DNA of 15,812 nucleotides. Origin: Planctomycetota bacterium (GTDB lineage Bacteria; Planctomycetota; Planctomycetia; Pirellulales; Thermoguttaceae). How positions within the stretch are numbered: position 1 is the stretch's first letter; each line of letters opens with the position of its first letter. This document shows, one piece after another, positions 7,621 to 13,899 of this stretch. A model generated the notes under the pieces. It was given only the letters and a program-made list of their open reading frames with translations, searched no databases and was not told the origin of the DNA. The translations under genes and the position numbers were made by a program. The stretch is taken from contig JAJYGU010000013.1 of the NCBI GenBank assembly GCA_021784975.1, forward strand, positions 1 through 15,812, in the 5' to 3' direction.

Positions 7621-8502
7621 CCGCCGCACCAGGTATTCGGTCAGCGCCCGGTCGAACCGCATGCTGGTGTCCAGCGGCACGTAATCCACCCCGGCCTGAA
7701 AGCACTCTCGGCGATAGGTCTGACGAAACTCTTCCAACTCGGCAAGATACGAGGGGCGAAAACTGGCCGCATCCAAGGCCAGCTTCTCGTGAGCCTCCGG
7801 CTCCTGCAATTCCACCATGCCGTCGAAGGGAAAGCGGACCTCGGCCTCGTCAAGCACATGGAACAGGATCACGTCGTGCCCGCCGTGCCGCAGCCGGTAC
7901 AGCGATTCGAAGACCGGCGCGGGCTCGGTCAGCAGGTCGGAAAAGATCATCACCAGGCTGGCGTGCCGCAGCATGGCGGCCACTTGCACCAGGCTGCGGG
8001 CAATGTCGGTGGCCCCGCGGGGCTTGAGATTGGCTAAGAGCGAGAGCACGTCGCCCAAATGGCTCCGCCGGGCCTTGGGCCGGAGGCTCTGCCGGATCTT
8101 GGTGTCGAAGGTCAGCAGCCCGACCGGGTCCTGCTGGTGAATCATGAGGTAGCACAGGGCGGCCGCCAGGCAAATGGCGTACTCGAACTTGTTGAGTTCC
8201 TGGCGGTAGGTATAGCCCATCGAGCGGCTGAGGTCCATCACCAGGTAGCCGGTGATGTTGGTTTCCGCCTCGAACTTCTTGACGTAATACTTGTCGGTCT
8301 TGGCGTACACCAGCCAGTCAATGTCCTTGGGGTCGTCGCCGGGGGTGTACTTGCGGTGCTCGCTGAACTCGACCGAAAAGCCGTGGAACGGGCTAGCGTG
8401 CAGCCCGGACAAGAAGCCCTTCACGATGAATTGCGCGCGCAGGTCGAGCCGCTTGATCTGGTTGACCACCTCGGGCTTCAGATATTTTTCAGCGGTGGAC
8501 AT
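7606..8502 (-). CDS. DUF58 domain protein (soluble VWA partner of MoxR)
   Basis: This 298-aa soluble protein carries the DUF58 signature: GFSVEFSEHRKYTPGDDPKDIDW at about 41-63 and a following KKFEAETN. It overlaps a VWA-like fold whose metal-site motif D-L-S-R-S lies at about 90-94 and is intact. No signal peptide or membrane helix is visible, so it should be cytoplasmic, near the membrane partners. The ATG at 8502 gives the family-like start MSTAEKYLKPEV; an in-frame ATG at 8535 would add 11 uncharacteristic residues. Neither has a strong ribosome-binding site. The gene precedes the BatA-like and VWA genes. In most MoxR operons I know DUF58 directly follows MoxR; here a toxin-antitoxin block separates them by about 1.3 kb. 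Confidence 0.9.
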   Translation of the reverse strand: MSTAEKYLKPEVVNQIKRLDLRAQFIVKGFLSGLHASPFHGFSVEFSEHRKYTPGDDPKDIDWLVYAKTDKYYVKKFEAETNITGYLVMDLSRSMGYTYRQELNKFEYAICLAAALCYLMIHQQDPVGLLTFDTKIRQSLRPKARRSHLGDVLSLLANLKPRGATDIARSLVQVAAMLRHASLVMIFSDLLTEPAPVFESLYRLRHGGHDVILFHVLDEAEVRFPFDGMVELQEPEAHEKLALDAASFRPSYLAELEEFRQTYRRECFQAGVDYVPLDTSMRFDRALTEYLVRRSGRG

Positions 8503-8623
8503 AGATGCCGATGAGCGGCGACCATTCGGGTCCAATGCCGTGATAGCTCAGCGCAAACACCAGCAATGGAGAGCCGAACAATACCAAGCCACTGGACTTG
8601 ATGGCCGTTAGTTTGCGTGACAC
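8489..8623 (-). CDS. Possible 44-aa membrane leader peptide overlapping the DUF58 start
   Basis: A GTG at 8623 is preceded by GAGGGA (8635-8630), a well-spaced ribosome-binding site 6-7 nt upstream. The frame runs 44 codons and ends with TGA at 8491-8489, overlapping the first 14 nt of the DUF58 gene in another frame. The peptide is basic at the N-terminus (SRKLTAIKSSG), then hydrophobic (LVLFGSPLLVFALSYHGIG), consistent with one membrane helix. It could be a small partner of the VWA complex or a leader coupling translation to the DUF58 gene, whose own start lacks a clear binding site. I recognise no family, and chance is a real alternative at this length. Confidence 0.3.
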   Translation of the reverse strand: MSRKLTAIKSSGLVLFGSPLLVFALSYHGIGPEWSPLIGIYVHR

Positions 8624-8739
8624 AATAGTTCCCTCACACTGCTCTTGCCCGGCCAGTAATGTACCGAATGGCCGCGAGTCGCAATCAAGCGTCCGGCCCA
8701 TCCTCGATAACCGCTCCCTTCTCACGGCTCCGCACCACA

Positions 8740-8847
8740 CTACAGGCCCAATCCGTCGCGAAGGCTGTCCGAGAGTTGCTTCATCAACGAGTCCGACAAG
8801 CGGCCCAGCCGGCGAACGACACGATCCGACGTTGCGCTGCGCCCCAT
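8740..8847 (-). pseudogene. Short ORF resembling the C-terminal end of a MazF/PemK toxin
   Basis: An ATG at 8847 opens a 35-aa frame ending with TAG at 8742-8740. Its second half, VVRRLGRLSDSLMKQLSDSL followed by a Leu-rich end, has the pattern I associate with the last 25-30 residues of MazF/PemK endoribonucleases (arginine, xGRLS, amphipathic helix, terminal LGL). The catalytic N-terminal part of that family is absent; the frame upstream merely overlaps the preceding gene out of phase. It sits 11 nt after the stop of an antitoxin-like gene, where a MazF gene would be expected. The likeliest reading is a deletion remnant. A functional small peptide or coincidence cannot be excluded. Confidence 0.35.
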
Positions 8848-8858
8848 CGCGCTGCGAG

Positions 8859-9086
8859 CTAGTGTGGCGCGGGTTCTTCGGGCATAGTCCAATCTTCGTC
8901 CGACAAGACCTCAGCCCTCAGCGCGGCAAGATCGTCTGCGTCACAGGCAGAGTAGTCCAGTCGGGCGGGCAAGGGGTCGAGCAGATCTTCGCGCACGACA
9001 ACGCACTGGACGCGGGAGCCGGGGATGACATACCTGAGCACGTTCCCCTTTTCGACGGCTTCGCGTTCCTCGTTTATGAGTTCCAT
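8859..9086 (-). CDS. Putative antitoxin, 75 aa
   Basis: This small acidic protein begins MELINEEREAVEKGN, continues into a short beta-rich stretch (VLRYVIPGSRVQCVVVREDLL) and ends in an Asp/Glu-rich tail with a tryptophan (LSDEDWTMPEEPAPH). The plan of an EKGxxxR start, a strand ending VVVRxD and an acidic tail resembles a family of small antitoxins encoded just before MazF/PemK toxins in planctomycetes and cyanobacteria. That resemblance is from memory. GGGGA lies 6 nt before the ATG. It is 21 nt downstream of the PIN-associated small gene and 11 nt upstream of the MazF-like remnant. If the toxin is indeed truncated, this would be an orphan antitoxin or a repressor of the block. Confidence 0.55.
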   Translation of the reverse strand: MELINEEREAVEKGNVLRYVIPGSRVQCVVVREDLLDPLPARLDYSACDADDLAALRAEVLSDEDWTMPEEPAPH

Positions 9087-9107
9087 GTTTCGTCCCCGCT
9101 GGCGATG

Positions 9108-9326
9108 TTACCGGCTGCGTTCCTCGCTCTCTGGAACCGCGGCAGATTGTTTCGCTACTGGCATCGCTGGCGGCGGCGCCGGGATAATCCTTCGGTCCGA
9201 GGCCCTCTCATGCTCGTCCACCTGTTCCATCAACTTGTGGTGATCCCCGCCGCATTCAGCCAGCATCTGCGCACGGATTGCGTGAATTTCGGCAACGACT
9301 GGATCTTCGTAAATCGGTTCAGACAT
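9108..9326 (-). CDS. Putative antitoxin partner of the PIN toxin, 72 aa
   Basis: This 72-aa protein begins MSEPIYEDPVVAEIHAIRAQ, a pattern (DPVVxEIxxIR followed by a short helix and a charged tail) found in small proteins paired with PIN-domain toxins. The C-terminal part is Pro/Ala-rich and probably disordered, suited to wrapping a toxin. Its ATG lies inside the end of the PIN gene, so the two overlap by 8 nt. GGAGGAG at 9343-9337, 10 nt upstream, is its ribosome-binding site and is part of the toxin's coding sequence. Translation is therefore probably coupled. No DNA-binding motif is evident, so autoregulation of the usual kind is uncertain. Confidence 0.6.
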   Translation of the reverse strand: MSEPIYEDPVVAEIHAIRAQMLAECGGDHHKLMEQVDEHERASDRRIIPAPPPAMPVAKQSAAVPESEERSR

Positions 9327-9795
9327 ACTGAGAAAACTCCTCCGGCGTGACGATCAGGGGAGGAAAATATCCCACGTTCGTCAACAGCCGATAAACCTTG
9401 GGAAGAATATCCGCATTGGCGATATGTCTACAGTTCCACGTCAACAAGTAGTCTACGGCATGGACCGCCGCAATGGCAACGTGCATGGCGTCCGACCGGG
9501 CCTTTGCGGGCAGGAGGTGAGTTGCCAGCAGTTCGTCCGCAACCGCGTCGATGCGCCGGTCGGCCCTGTGCAGGACCGGAATCCCGGCGAGCAGGCGCAG
9601 ACGCTCCACCGCGGCCTCGTTATCGCCGCGTGCCGCCTCGTCCAGCACCAGTTGCGATACTACCAGGTCATAGCGCACGCGATGGATCTGCCACCACTCG
9701 CGGGTTAGCTGCTGACGGGCTTGAAAAATCACGGCGTCCCGAGACCACGCCGCCAGATATCCAACAATGGACGTCTCGATGTAAACCGTGGCCAT
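9319..9795 (-). CDS. PIN-domain toxin (VapC-like ribonuclease)
   Basis: This 158-aa protein fits the VapC class of metal-dependent ribonucleases that cut RNA when released from an antitoxin. It begins MATVYIETSIVGYL, the variant in which Glu (E7) replaces the first PIN aspartate. Further acidic residues lie where the active site expects them: E53 in LVLDEAARGD, D102 in KARSDAMHVAIAA and D115 in VDYLLTWNCRHIAN. The set looks complete, so the enzyme is probably active. The ATG at 9795 is preferred over one at 9816, which would lie inside the MoxR gene; AGGGG lies 4 nt upstream and overlaps the MoxR stop region. It begins 7 nt after MoxR ends, so it is likely cotranscribed. Toxin before antitoxin is the reverse of the common order. 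Confidence 0.85.
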   Translation of the reverse strand: MATVYIETSIVGYLAAWSRDAVIFQARQQLTREWWQIHRVRYDLVVSQLVLDEAARGDNEAAVERLRLLAGIPVLHRADRRIDAVADELLATHLLPAKARSDAMHVAIAAVHAVDYLLTWNCRHIANADILPKVYRLLTNVGYFPPLIVTPEEFSQYV

Positions 9796-9802
9796 GACGC
9801 CC

Positions 9803-10882
9803 CTATCCCTTCTCATATTTCGGAATCTCCGGCGGCTGAACGTCGCGGAGGAGCCGCTGGATAATGTCTTCGTTGCTCATCCCTTCGGCCTGGGCCTGGA
9901 AATTGGTGCTGATGCGGTGCCGCAGCACGGGGATGGCGATCTTCTGCACGTCTTCGATGGCCACCGAAAAGCGGGCGTCCATGGCGGCCAGGGCCTTGCC
10001 GCCCTGGATCAAGAACTGGCCTGCCCGCGGACCGGCCCCCCAATCCACCAGCTCCTTGACGAACTCCGGCGATGAGGGCTCCTTGGGCCGCGTGGCCCGA
10101 ACCAGCCGCGACACGTACTTTACAATATATTCGCTCACCGCCACTTTATTCACCAGCGACTGCAGGTTCAAAATCGCCTTGCCCGACAAAACCTTGCGCA
10201 CCTCGGGCCGCTCGCCGCGGGTAGTGCTGGCCAAGATGCGTTCCTCCTCGTCCTGCGACGGATAATCGACCTTGACGTTGAACATGAAGCGGTCGAGCTG
10301 CGCCTCCGGCAAGGGGTAGGTGCCTTCCTGCTCGATCGGATTCTGGGTGGCGATGGTAAAGAACGGATCGGGCAGGGCGTAGGTCGTCTGCCCGACCGTC
10401 ACCTCGCGCTCCTGCATGGCCTGCAGCAAGGCCGCCTGGGTCTTTGGTGGGGTGCGGTTGATTTCATCGGCCAGCAGGATGTTGGTGAAGATCGGCCCCT
10501 CCACAAAACGGAAGTCGCGGCGGCCAACCTCGTTCTCTTCCAGCACGTTGGTGCCGGTAATGTCCGACGGCATCAGGTCGGGCGTGAACTGGATGCGTTT
10601 GAACTGAATGTCCAGGATCCGCGCCAAGGTGCTCACCATGAGGGTCTTGGCCAGCCCGGGCACGCCGACCAGCAGGCAGTGCCCGCGGGTGAAGATGGCG
10701 GCGAAGATCTGCTCGATCACTTCTGCCTGCCCGACAATCACCTTTTGCAGCTCGTCTTGCATCAAGTGCCGATGCTGACTGAACTCCTGCAGCACGTCGC
10801 CCAGATTGCGTGTTTTGGTGGCGGTCAAGTGAGATCCCTTCGATAGGCTGGTGGTTGCATCCTCTTCCTCCGATGGTATCAT
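9803..10882 (-). CDS. MoxR-family AAA+ ATPase
   Basis: This 359-aa cytoplasmic ATPase has the MoxR hallmarks: KVIVGQ at about 47-52, Walker A GVPGLAKT (73-80), Walker B ILLADEINR (about 135-143), sensor-1 ATQNP (178-182) and an arginine-finger region PEAQLDRF (about 192-199). MoxR proteins remodel or activate VWA-containing partners, here presumably the DUF58, BatA-like and VWA proteins. Two starts are reasonable. The ATG at 10882 has no evident ribosome-binding site. A TTG at 10828 has AAGGGA 6 nt upstream and gives a length before KVIVGQ closer to the family norm. A TAGAAT hexamer at 10886-10881 could be the -10 element and would favour the TTG. An ATG at 11038 is rejected because it overlaps the divergent gene's signal peptide. 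Confidence 0.93.
   Translation of the reverse strand: MIPSEEEDATTSLSKGSHLTATKTRNLGDVLQEFSQHRHLMQDELQKVIVGQAEVIEQIFAAIFTRGHCLLVGVPGLAKTLMVSTLARILDIQFKRIQFTPDLMPSDITGTNVLEENEVGRRDFRFVEGPIFTNILLADEINRTPPKTQAALLQAMQEREVTVGQTTYALPDPFFTIATQNPIEQEGTYPLPEAQLDRFMFNVKVDYPSQDEEERILASTTRGERPEVRKVLSGKAILNLQSLVNKVAVSEYIVKYVSRLVRATRPKEPSSPEFVKELVDWGAGPRAGQFLIQGGKALAAMDARFSVAIEDVQKIAIPVLRHRISTNFQAQAEGMSNEDIIQRLLRDVQPPEIPKYEKG
10829..10842 (-). promoter_or_regulatory. Ribosome-binding site supporting an alternative TTG start of MoxR
   Basis: On the minus strand AAGGGA is followed by TCTCAC and then TTG at 10828. This is a normal spacing, whereas the ATG at 10882 has no comparable site. It makes the shorter 341-aa MoxR product credible. 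Confidence 0.35.
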
Positions 10883-10947
10883 TCTAGCTAAGGATTGCAA
10901 AGCCAGTGGTGCCGGCAATGCCGCTGCCGGGGAAGTGGAGTTCGTCG
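10883..10947. promoter_or_regulatory. Divergent intergenic region between MoxR and DUF4159 genes
   Basis: These 65 bp must serve both the MoxR operon (minus) and the DUF4159 gene (plus), unless promoters lie inside the genes. A minus-strand TAGAAT at 10886-10881 matches a -10 consensus at 5/6, but no good -35 sits 16-18 bp upstream. GGAG at 10937-10940, 7 nt before ATG 10948, fixes the plus-strand start. No clear operator is seen. Confidence 0.35.
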
Positions 10948-13359
10948 ATGAAGCATGCCGCGGCCGCGATTGTGCTGGCCGGGGTCCTAGTTGGACCGGG
11001 GATAGCGGTTGTTCGGGCGCAAGGCCTCCGAAGGCCAAGGCTGCCGGCGGTGGCCCGCCTGAGCGAGGTTACGGCCGAACAGGTCCGCAAGGCCATCGAC
11101 CGCGGGGTGGCATACCTGAAGTCGCAGCAAGACGCTAGCGGGGCGTGGAAGGAGTTCGAGACCCAGCCCGGCGGAACGACGGCCTTATGTACCTTGGCCC
11201 TGCTGAATTCCGGCGTCGAGCCCAGCGATCCGTGCATTCAGAAGGCACTGGAAGTGCTCCGCAAGATGGAGCCGCAAAAGACCTACGCTACCGCGTTGGC
11301 GACCATGGCGCTGGCCCGGGCCGTGCCGCAGCGGGATTTGTCGCTGATCCGGCGGAACGTCAAATGGCTGGAGGCCCACCAAGTCACTTCGGGCAGCCAC
11401 AAGGGAGGCTGGGCTTATCCGGAAATGCACGTCGACAATTCCAATTCGCAGTTTGCCTTGTTGGCCTTGTACGAGGCGGAGCGGGTCGGCGTCTCGGCCA
11501 GCGATCAGACCTGGCGGCTGGCCAGAAGGTATTGGGAAAACGAGCAAAATGACGACGGCTCTTGGAGCTATTACAAGTTTCCCCCTCCCGGGGAACAGCC
11601 ACACACCGGCAGCATGACCTGCGCCGGCATCAGTTCGCTGGTGATTGTCGACGACCGGATTCGACCGCCCGATGCCAGAGTAATTGGCGACCACATCGAC
11701 TGTTGCGTCCCGCCATCCAGCAGCGGTGACGACGAGCGGATCGATCTGGCCCTGAATTGGCTTCAACTCCATTTCTCCGTCAAGCGGAACCAGAATTACA
11801 AGGTCTTTGCCCTCTATTACCTTTACGGTCTGGAGAGGGCTGGACGGCTCTCCGCCCGGCGGTTCATCGGCGACCACGACTGGTACCGTGAGGGAGCCGA
11901 TTGGCTGGTCCGCCAGCAAGACAGCCTATCGGGCTACTGGACCAGTGTCGGGGCCGGCGAGAGCGAGCCGATCATCGGCACCAGCTTCGCTCTGCTGTTT
12001 CTCTCCAAAGGACGCTGGCCGGTGTTGTTAGGAAAGGCTAAGCACGCGCCGGACTACGACTGGAACCGGCACCGCAGCGACGTGAACAATCTCACCCGCT
12101 ACGTCGAGTCGCGCTGGAAGCGTGACCTGACCTGGCAAGTGGTCGACCTGCGGCAGTCGACGGTGGAAGACCTGCTGCAAACGCCAGTGCTCTACTTGTG
12201 CGGCAGCCAAAGCCCGTTGCCGGAGTACCGCGATGAGCGGCAGCTGTTGGCCCGCAAACTCCGTGACTATCTGGACCGCGGGGGCTTTCTGTTCGCCGAG
12301 GCCTACTGCGGCGGGAGCGGTTTCGACAAGGGATTCCGCGAGCTGATGGGGCTGGCCTTCCCCGAGCCGGAGTACAAGTTGCGGCCTTTGGAACCGGAAC
12401 ACCCGGTGTGGTATGCCGAAGAGAAGGTCGATCCGCGGCAGTTGCGGCCGCTATGGGGAATCGAGTTCGGCTGCCGCACCAGCGTGATCTATGCCCCGCT
12501 CGACCCACCCGAGCAGCCCCGTCCGTCGCTTTCCTGCCTGTGGGAATTATCGCGTCCCAAGCGAGGCGAACAGTACAGCCCGGTGGTGCAGGCCCAGATC
12601 AACGCGGCCGCCTCGCTCGGATTGAATGTGCTGGCCTACGCCACCAATCGCGAATTGCAGACCAAGGAGGGCTTTTTCGGGGCCCGAGCCGAAACCCGCC
12701 GCAGCAAACAACCGCAGCGCGGCCGACTCGAGGTGGCTACCTTGCGGCATCCCGGCGGCTGCAATGCCGCCCCGCGGGCAGTGATCAATCTGATGGAGGC
12801 CGCCGCCCGCGAATTGAAAATCCGCACCGGCGTCCGCGAGACGCTGCTGGACCTGACCGACGAGTCGCTATTCGATTACCCATTGGTCTTTATGCACGGC
12901 CGGACCGCCTTTCACTTCACGCCCGCCGAGCGAGAGCGTTTGAAGACCTATCTGGAACGCGGCGGGATGCTGCTGGCCGATTCGATCTGCGCCAGCCCGG
13001 CGTTCACCGAGTCGTTCCGCCAGGAGATGGCCACCATCTTTCCCAACCACCGACTGGAACGGATTCTCGCCGACGATCCCATCTGGACAACGACCTACGG
13101 GGGATTCAATCTGAAGACGGTCTCGCGGCGCGATCCGGCGACGCGAGGCGCGAGTGGCGGGCCGCTGGAGGGCACCGTCAAGCAGGTCCCGCCGGAACTG
13201 GAGGGCATCAAGTTCCAGGACCGCTGGGGGGTAGTCTTTTCGCCCTTCGACCTCAGTTGCGCCCTGGAAAAACGCAATTCGCCCGAATGCCGCGGCTACC
13301 TCCGCGAAGACGCCGCTCGCATTGGGCTGAACGTGCTCCTCTATGCCCTGCAACGCTGA
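10948..13359 (+). CDS. Exported DUF4159 protein with alpha/alpha-barrel repeats
   Basis: The 803-aa product begins with a signal peptide (MKHAAAAIVLAGVLVG..VVRA, cleavage near residue 24). Residues about 45-370 carry repeats of the prenyltransferase/squalene-cyclase alpha/alpha-barrel type: LKSQQDASGAW (57-67), NEQNDDGSWSYY (about 197-208) and WLVRQQDSLSGYW (about 319-331). Two related units follow, at about 381-569 and 594-803. Both contain a strand (VLYLCGS / LVFMHGR), a basic helix ending L(D/E)RGGxLxA, an FRxxM segment, a Pro-Ile/Val-Trp stretch, a WGxxF strand and a closing GLNVLxYA. This is the DUF4159 pattern and looks like an internal duplication. An upstream ATG at 10906 is rejected because GGAG precedes 10948 and only the latter yields a clean signal peptide. 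The gene is divergent from MoxR. Such proteins often accompany MoxR/VWA clusters in planctomycetes; no enzymatic activity is evident. Confidence 0.87.
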   Translation: MKHAAAAIVLAGVLVGPGIAVVRAQGLRRPRLPAVARLSEVTAEQVRKAIDRGVAYLKSQQDASGAWKEFETQPGGTTALCTLALLNSGVEPSDPCIQKALEVLRKMEPQKTYATALATMALARAVPQRDLSLIRRNVKWLEAHQVTSGSHKGGWAYPEMHVDNSNSQFALLALYEAERVGVSASDQTWRLARRYWENEQNDDGSWSYYKFPPPGEQPHTGSMTCAGISSLVIVDDRIRPPDARVIGDHIDCCVPPSSSGDDERIDLALNWLQLHFSVKRNQNYKVFALYYLYGLERAGRLSARRFIGDHDWYREGADWLVRQQDSLSGYWTSVGAGESEPIIGTSFALLFLSKGRWPVLLGKAKHAPDYDWNRHRSDVNNLTRYVESRWKRDLTWQVVDLRQSTVEDLLQTPVLYLCGSQSPLPEYRDERQLLARKLRDYLDRGGFLFAEAYCGGSGFDKGFRELMGLAFPEPEYKLRPLEPEHPVWYAEEKVDPRQLRPLWGIEFGCRTSVIYAPLDPPEQPRPSLSCLWELSRPKRGEQYSPVVQAQINAAASLGLNVLAYATNRELQTKEGFFGARAETRRSKQPQRGRLEVATLRHPGGCNAAPRAVINLMEAAARELKIRTGVRETLLDLTDESLFDYPLVFMHGRTAFHFTPAERERLKTYLERGGMLLADSICASPAFTESFRQEMATIFPNHRLERILADDPIWTTTYGGFNLKTVSRRDPATRGASGGPLEGTVKQVPPELEGIKFQDRWGVVFSPFDLSCALEKRNSPECRGYLREDAARIGLNVLLYALQR

Positions 13360-13361
13360 AG

Positions 13362-13661
13362 CTAATCCTCGATGACTTCCTTGACGAGCTGGACGAAATG
13401 CGGCGACTTTTGCGACTCCGTCAGTTCGGATGCCTTCTTGTCGGCTTCCGACCGCTGGGTGTACTCAAACAACGCAATCCGCCGTAGCGACTGATTGAAC
13501 ACGCCCCAAAAGGCCTTCAGACGCACCTCCTTGGCGACTTTCGCGCGGGTCTTACGTTTGGCAGCGGGCTTCTTGGCGGCCACCTTCGTCTCAGCTTCGG
13601 CGTGCTCCGCCGCTTCGCTCTCCTGGCGTAACTCTTTACGATTTAATATCTTACGAGCCAT
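13362..13661 (-). CDS. Small Lys/Ala-rich protein, planctomycete type
   Basis: This 99-aa basic protein starts MARKILNRKELRQE. It has a low-complexity middle of Lys, Ala, Pro and Arg (about 26-45, resembling histone-tail or DNA-binding linkers) and a compact C-terminal part, VRLKAFWGVFNQSLRRIALFEY and SPHFVQLVKEVIED. I recall planctomycete hypothetical proteins with this same layout, MARKxLNRKELR plus VRLKxxWGVFN plus HFVQ. No function is known to me; a nucleic-acid-binding role is only a guess from composition. The ATG at 13661 is preferred over 13682 because GAGGAG (13671-13666) lies 4 nt upstream. Its stop codon is 2 bp from that of the convergent DUF4159 gene. Confidence 0.8.
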   Translation of the reverse strand: MARKILNRKELRQESEAAEHAEAETKVAAKKPAAKRKTRAKVAKEVRLKAFWGVFNQSLRRIALFEYTQRSEADKKASELTESQKSPHFVQLVKEVIED

Positions 13662-13899
13662 GTCTCTCCTCGAGTTTGTCACGCAGTCTGAGTCGGGCGA
13701 AACCGCACGCCAATCATTCCCCCTGACGGAGGCAGGTCGCGATGCCCATTAATTCGGTATTCTAACTGTTGTGCGCGCGGGTTTCCAGATCCCTCTTTCC
13801 CCTACCGCCTAGCCGCGTACCCGCCGATCGGCCAGCTAAGCGGAGGCGGCGGCCAGTCTTACTATTCCCACCACCAGGCCCTCAAGAATCTCCCGTCTC
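13662..13899. other. Divergent intergenic region, 238 bp
   Basis: No coding frame or RNA gene is supported here. It holds the leader and candidate promoter of the small basic protein on the minus strand and must also contain the promoter of the deoxyribosyltransferase-like gene on the plus strand, for which no clear consensus was found. The segment 13800-13860 is GC-rich with purine-rich GGAGGCGGCGG tracts but no strong hairpin. Confidence 0.5.
13759..13787 (-). promoter_or_regulatory. Candidate promoter of the small basic protein gene
   Basis: On the minus strand TGGAAA (13787-13782) and TAGAAT (13764-13759) are exactly 17 bp apart, matching the -35 and -10 consensus at 4/6 and 5/6. Transcription would start near 13752, leaving a leader of about 90 nt before the ATG at 13661. 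The same TAGAAT hexamer occurs upstream of the MoxR gene on the same strand. Confidence 0.35.

Noticed and set aside
8598..9350. Plus-strand open frame (250 codons) across the toxin-antitoxin block
   Set aside because: It covers several minus-strand genes with good ribosome-binding sites and family resemblance; its own translation shows no domain.
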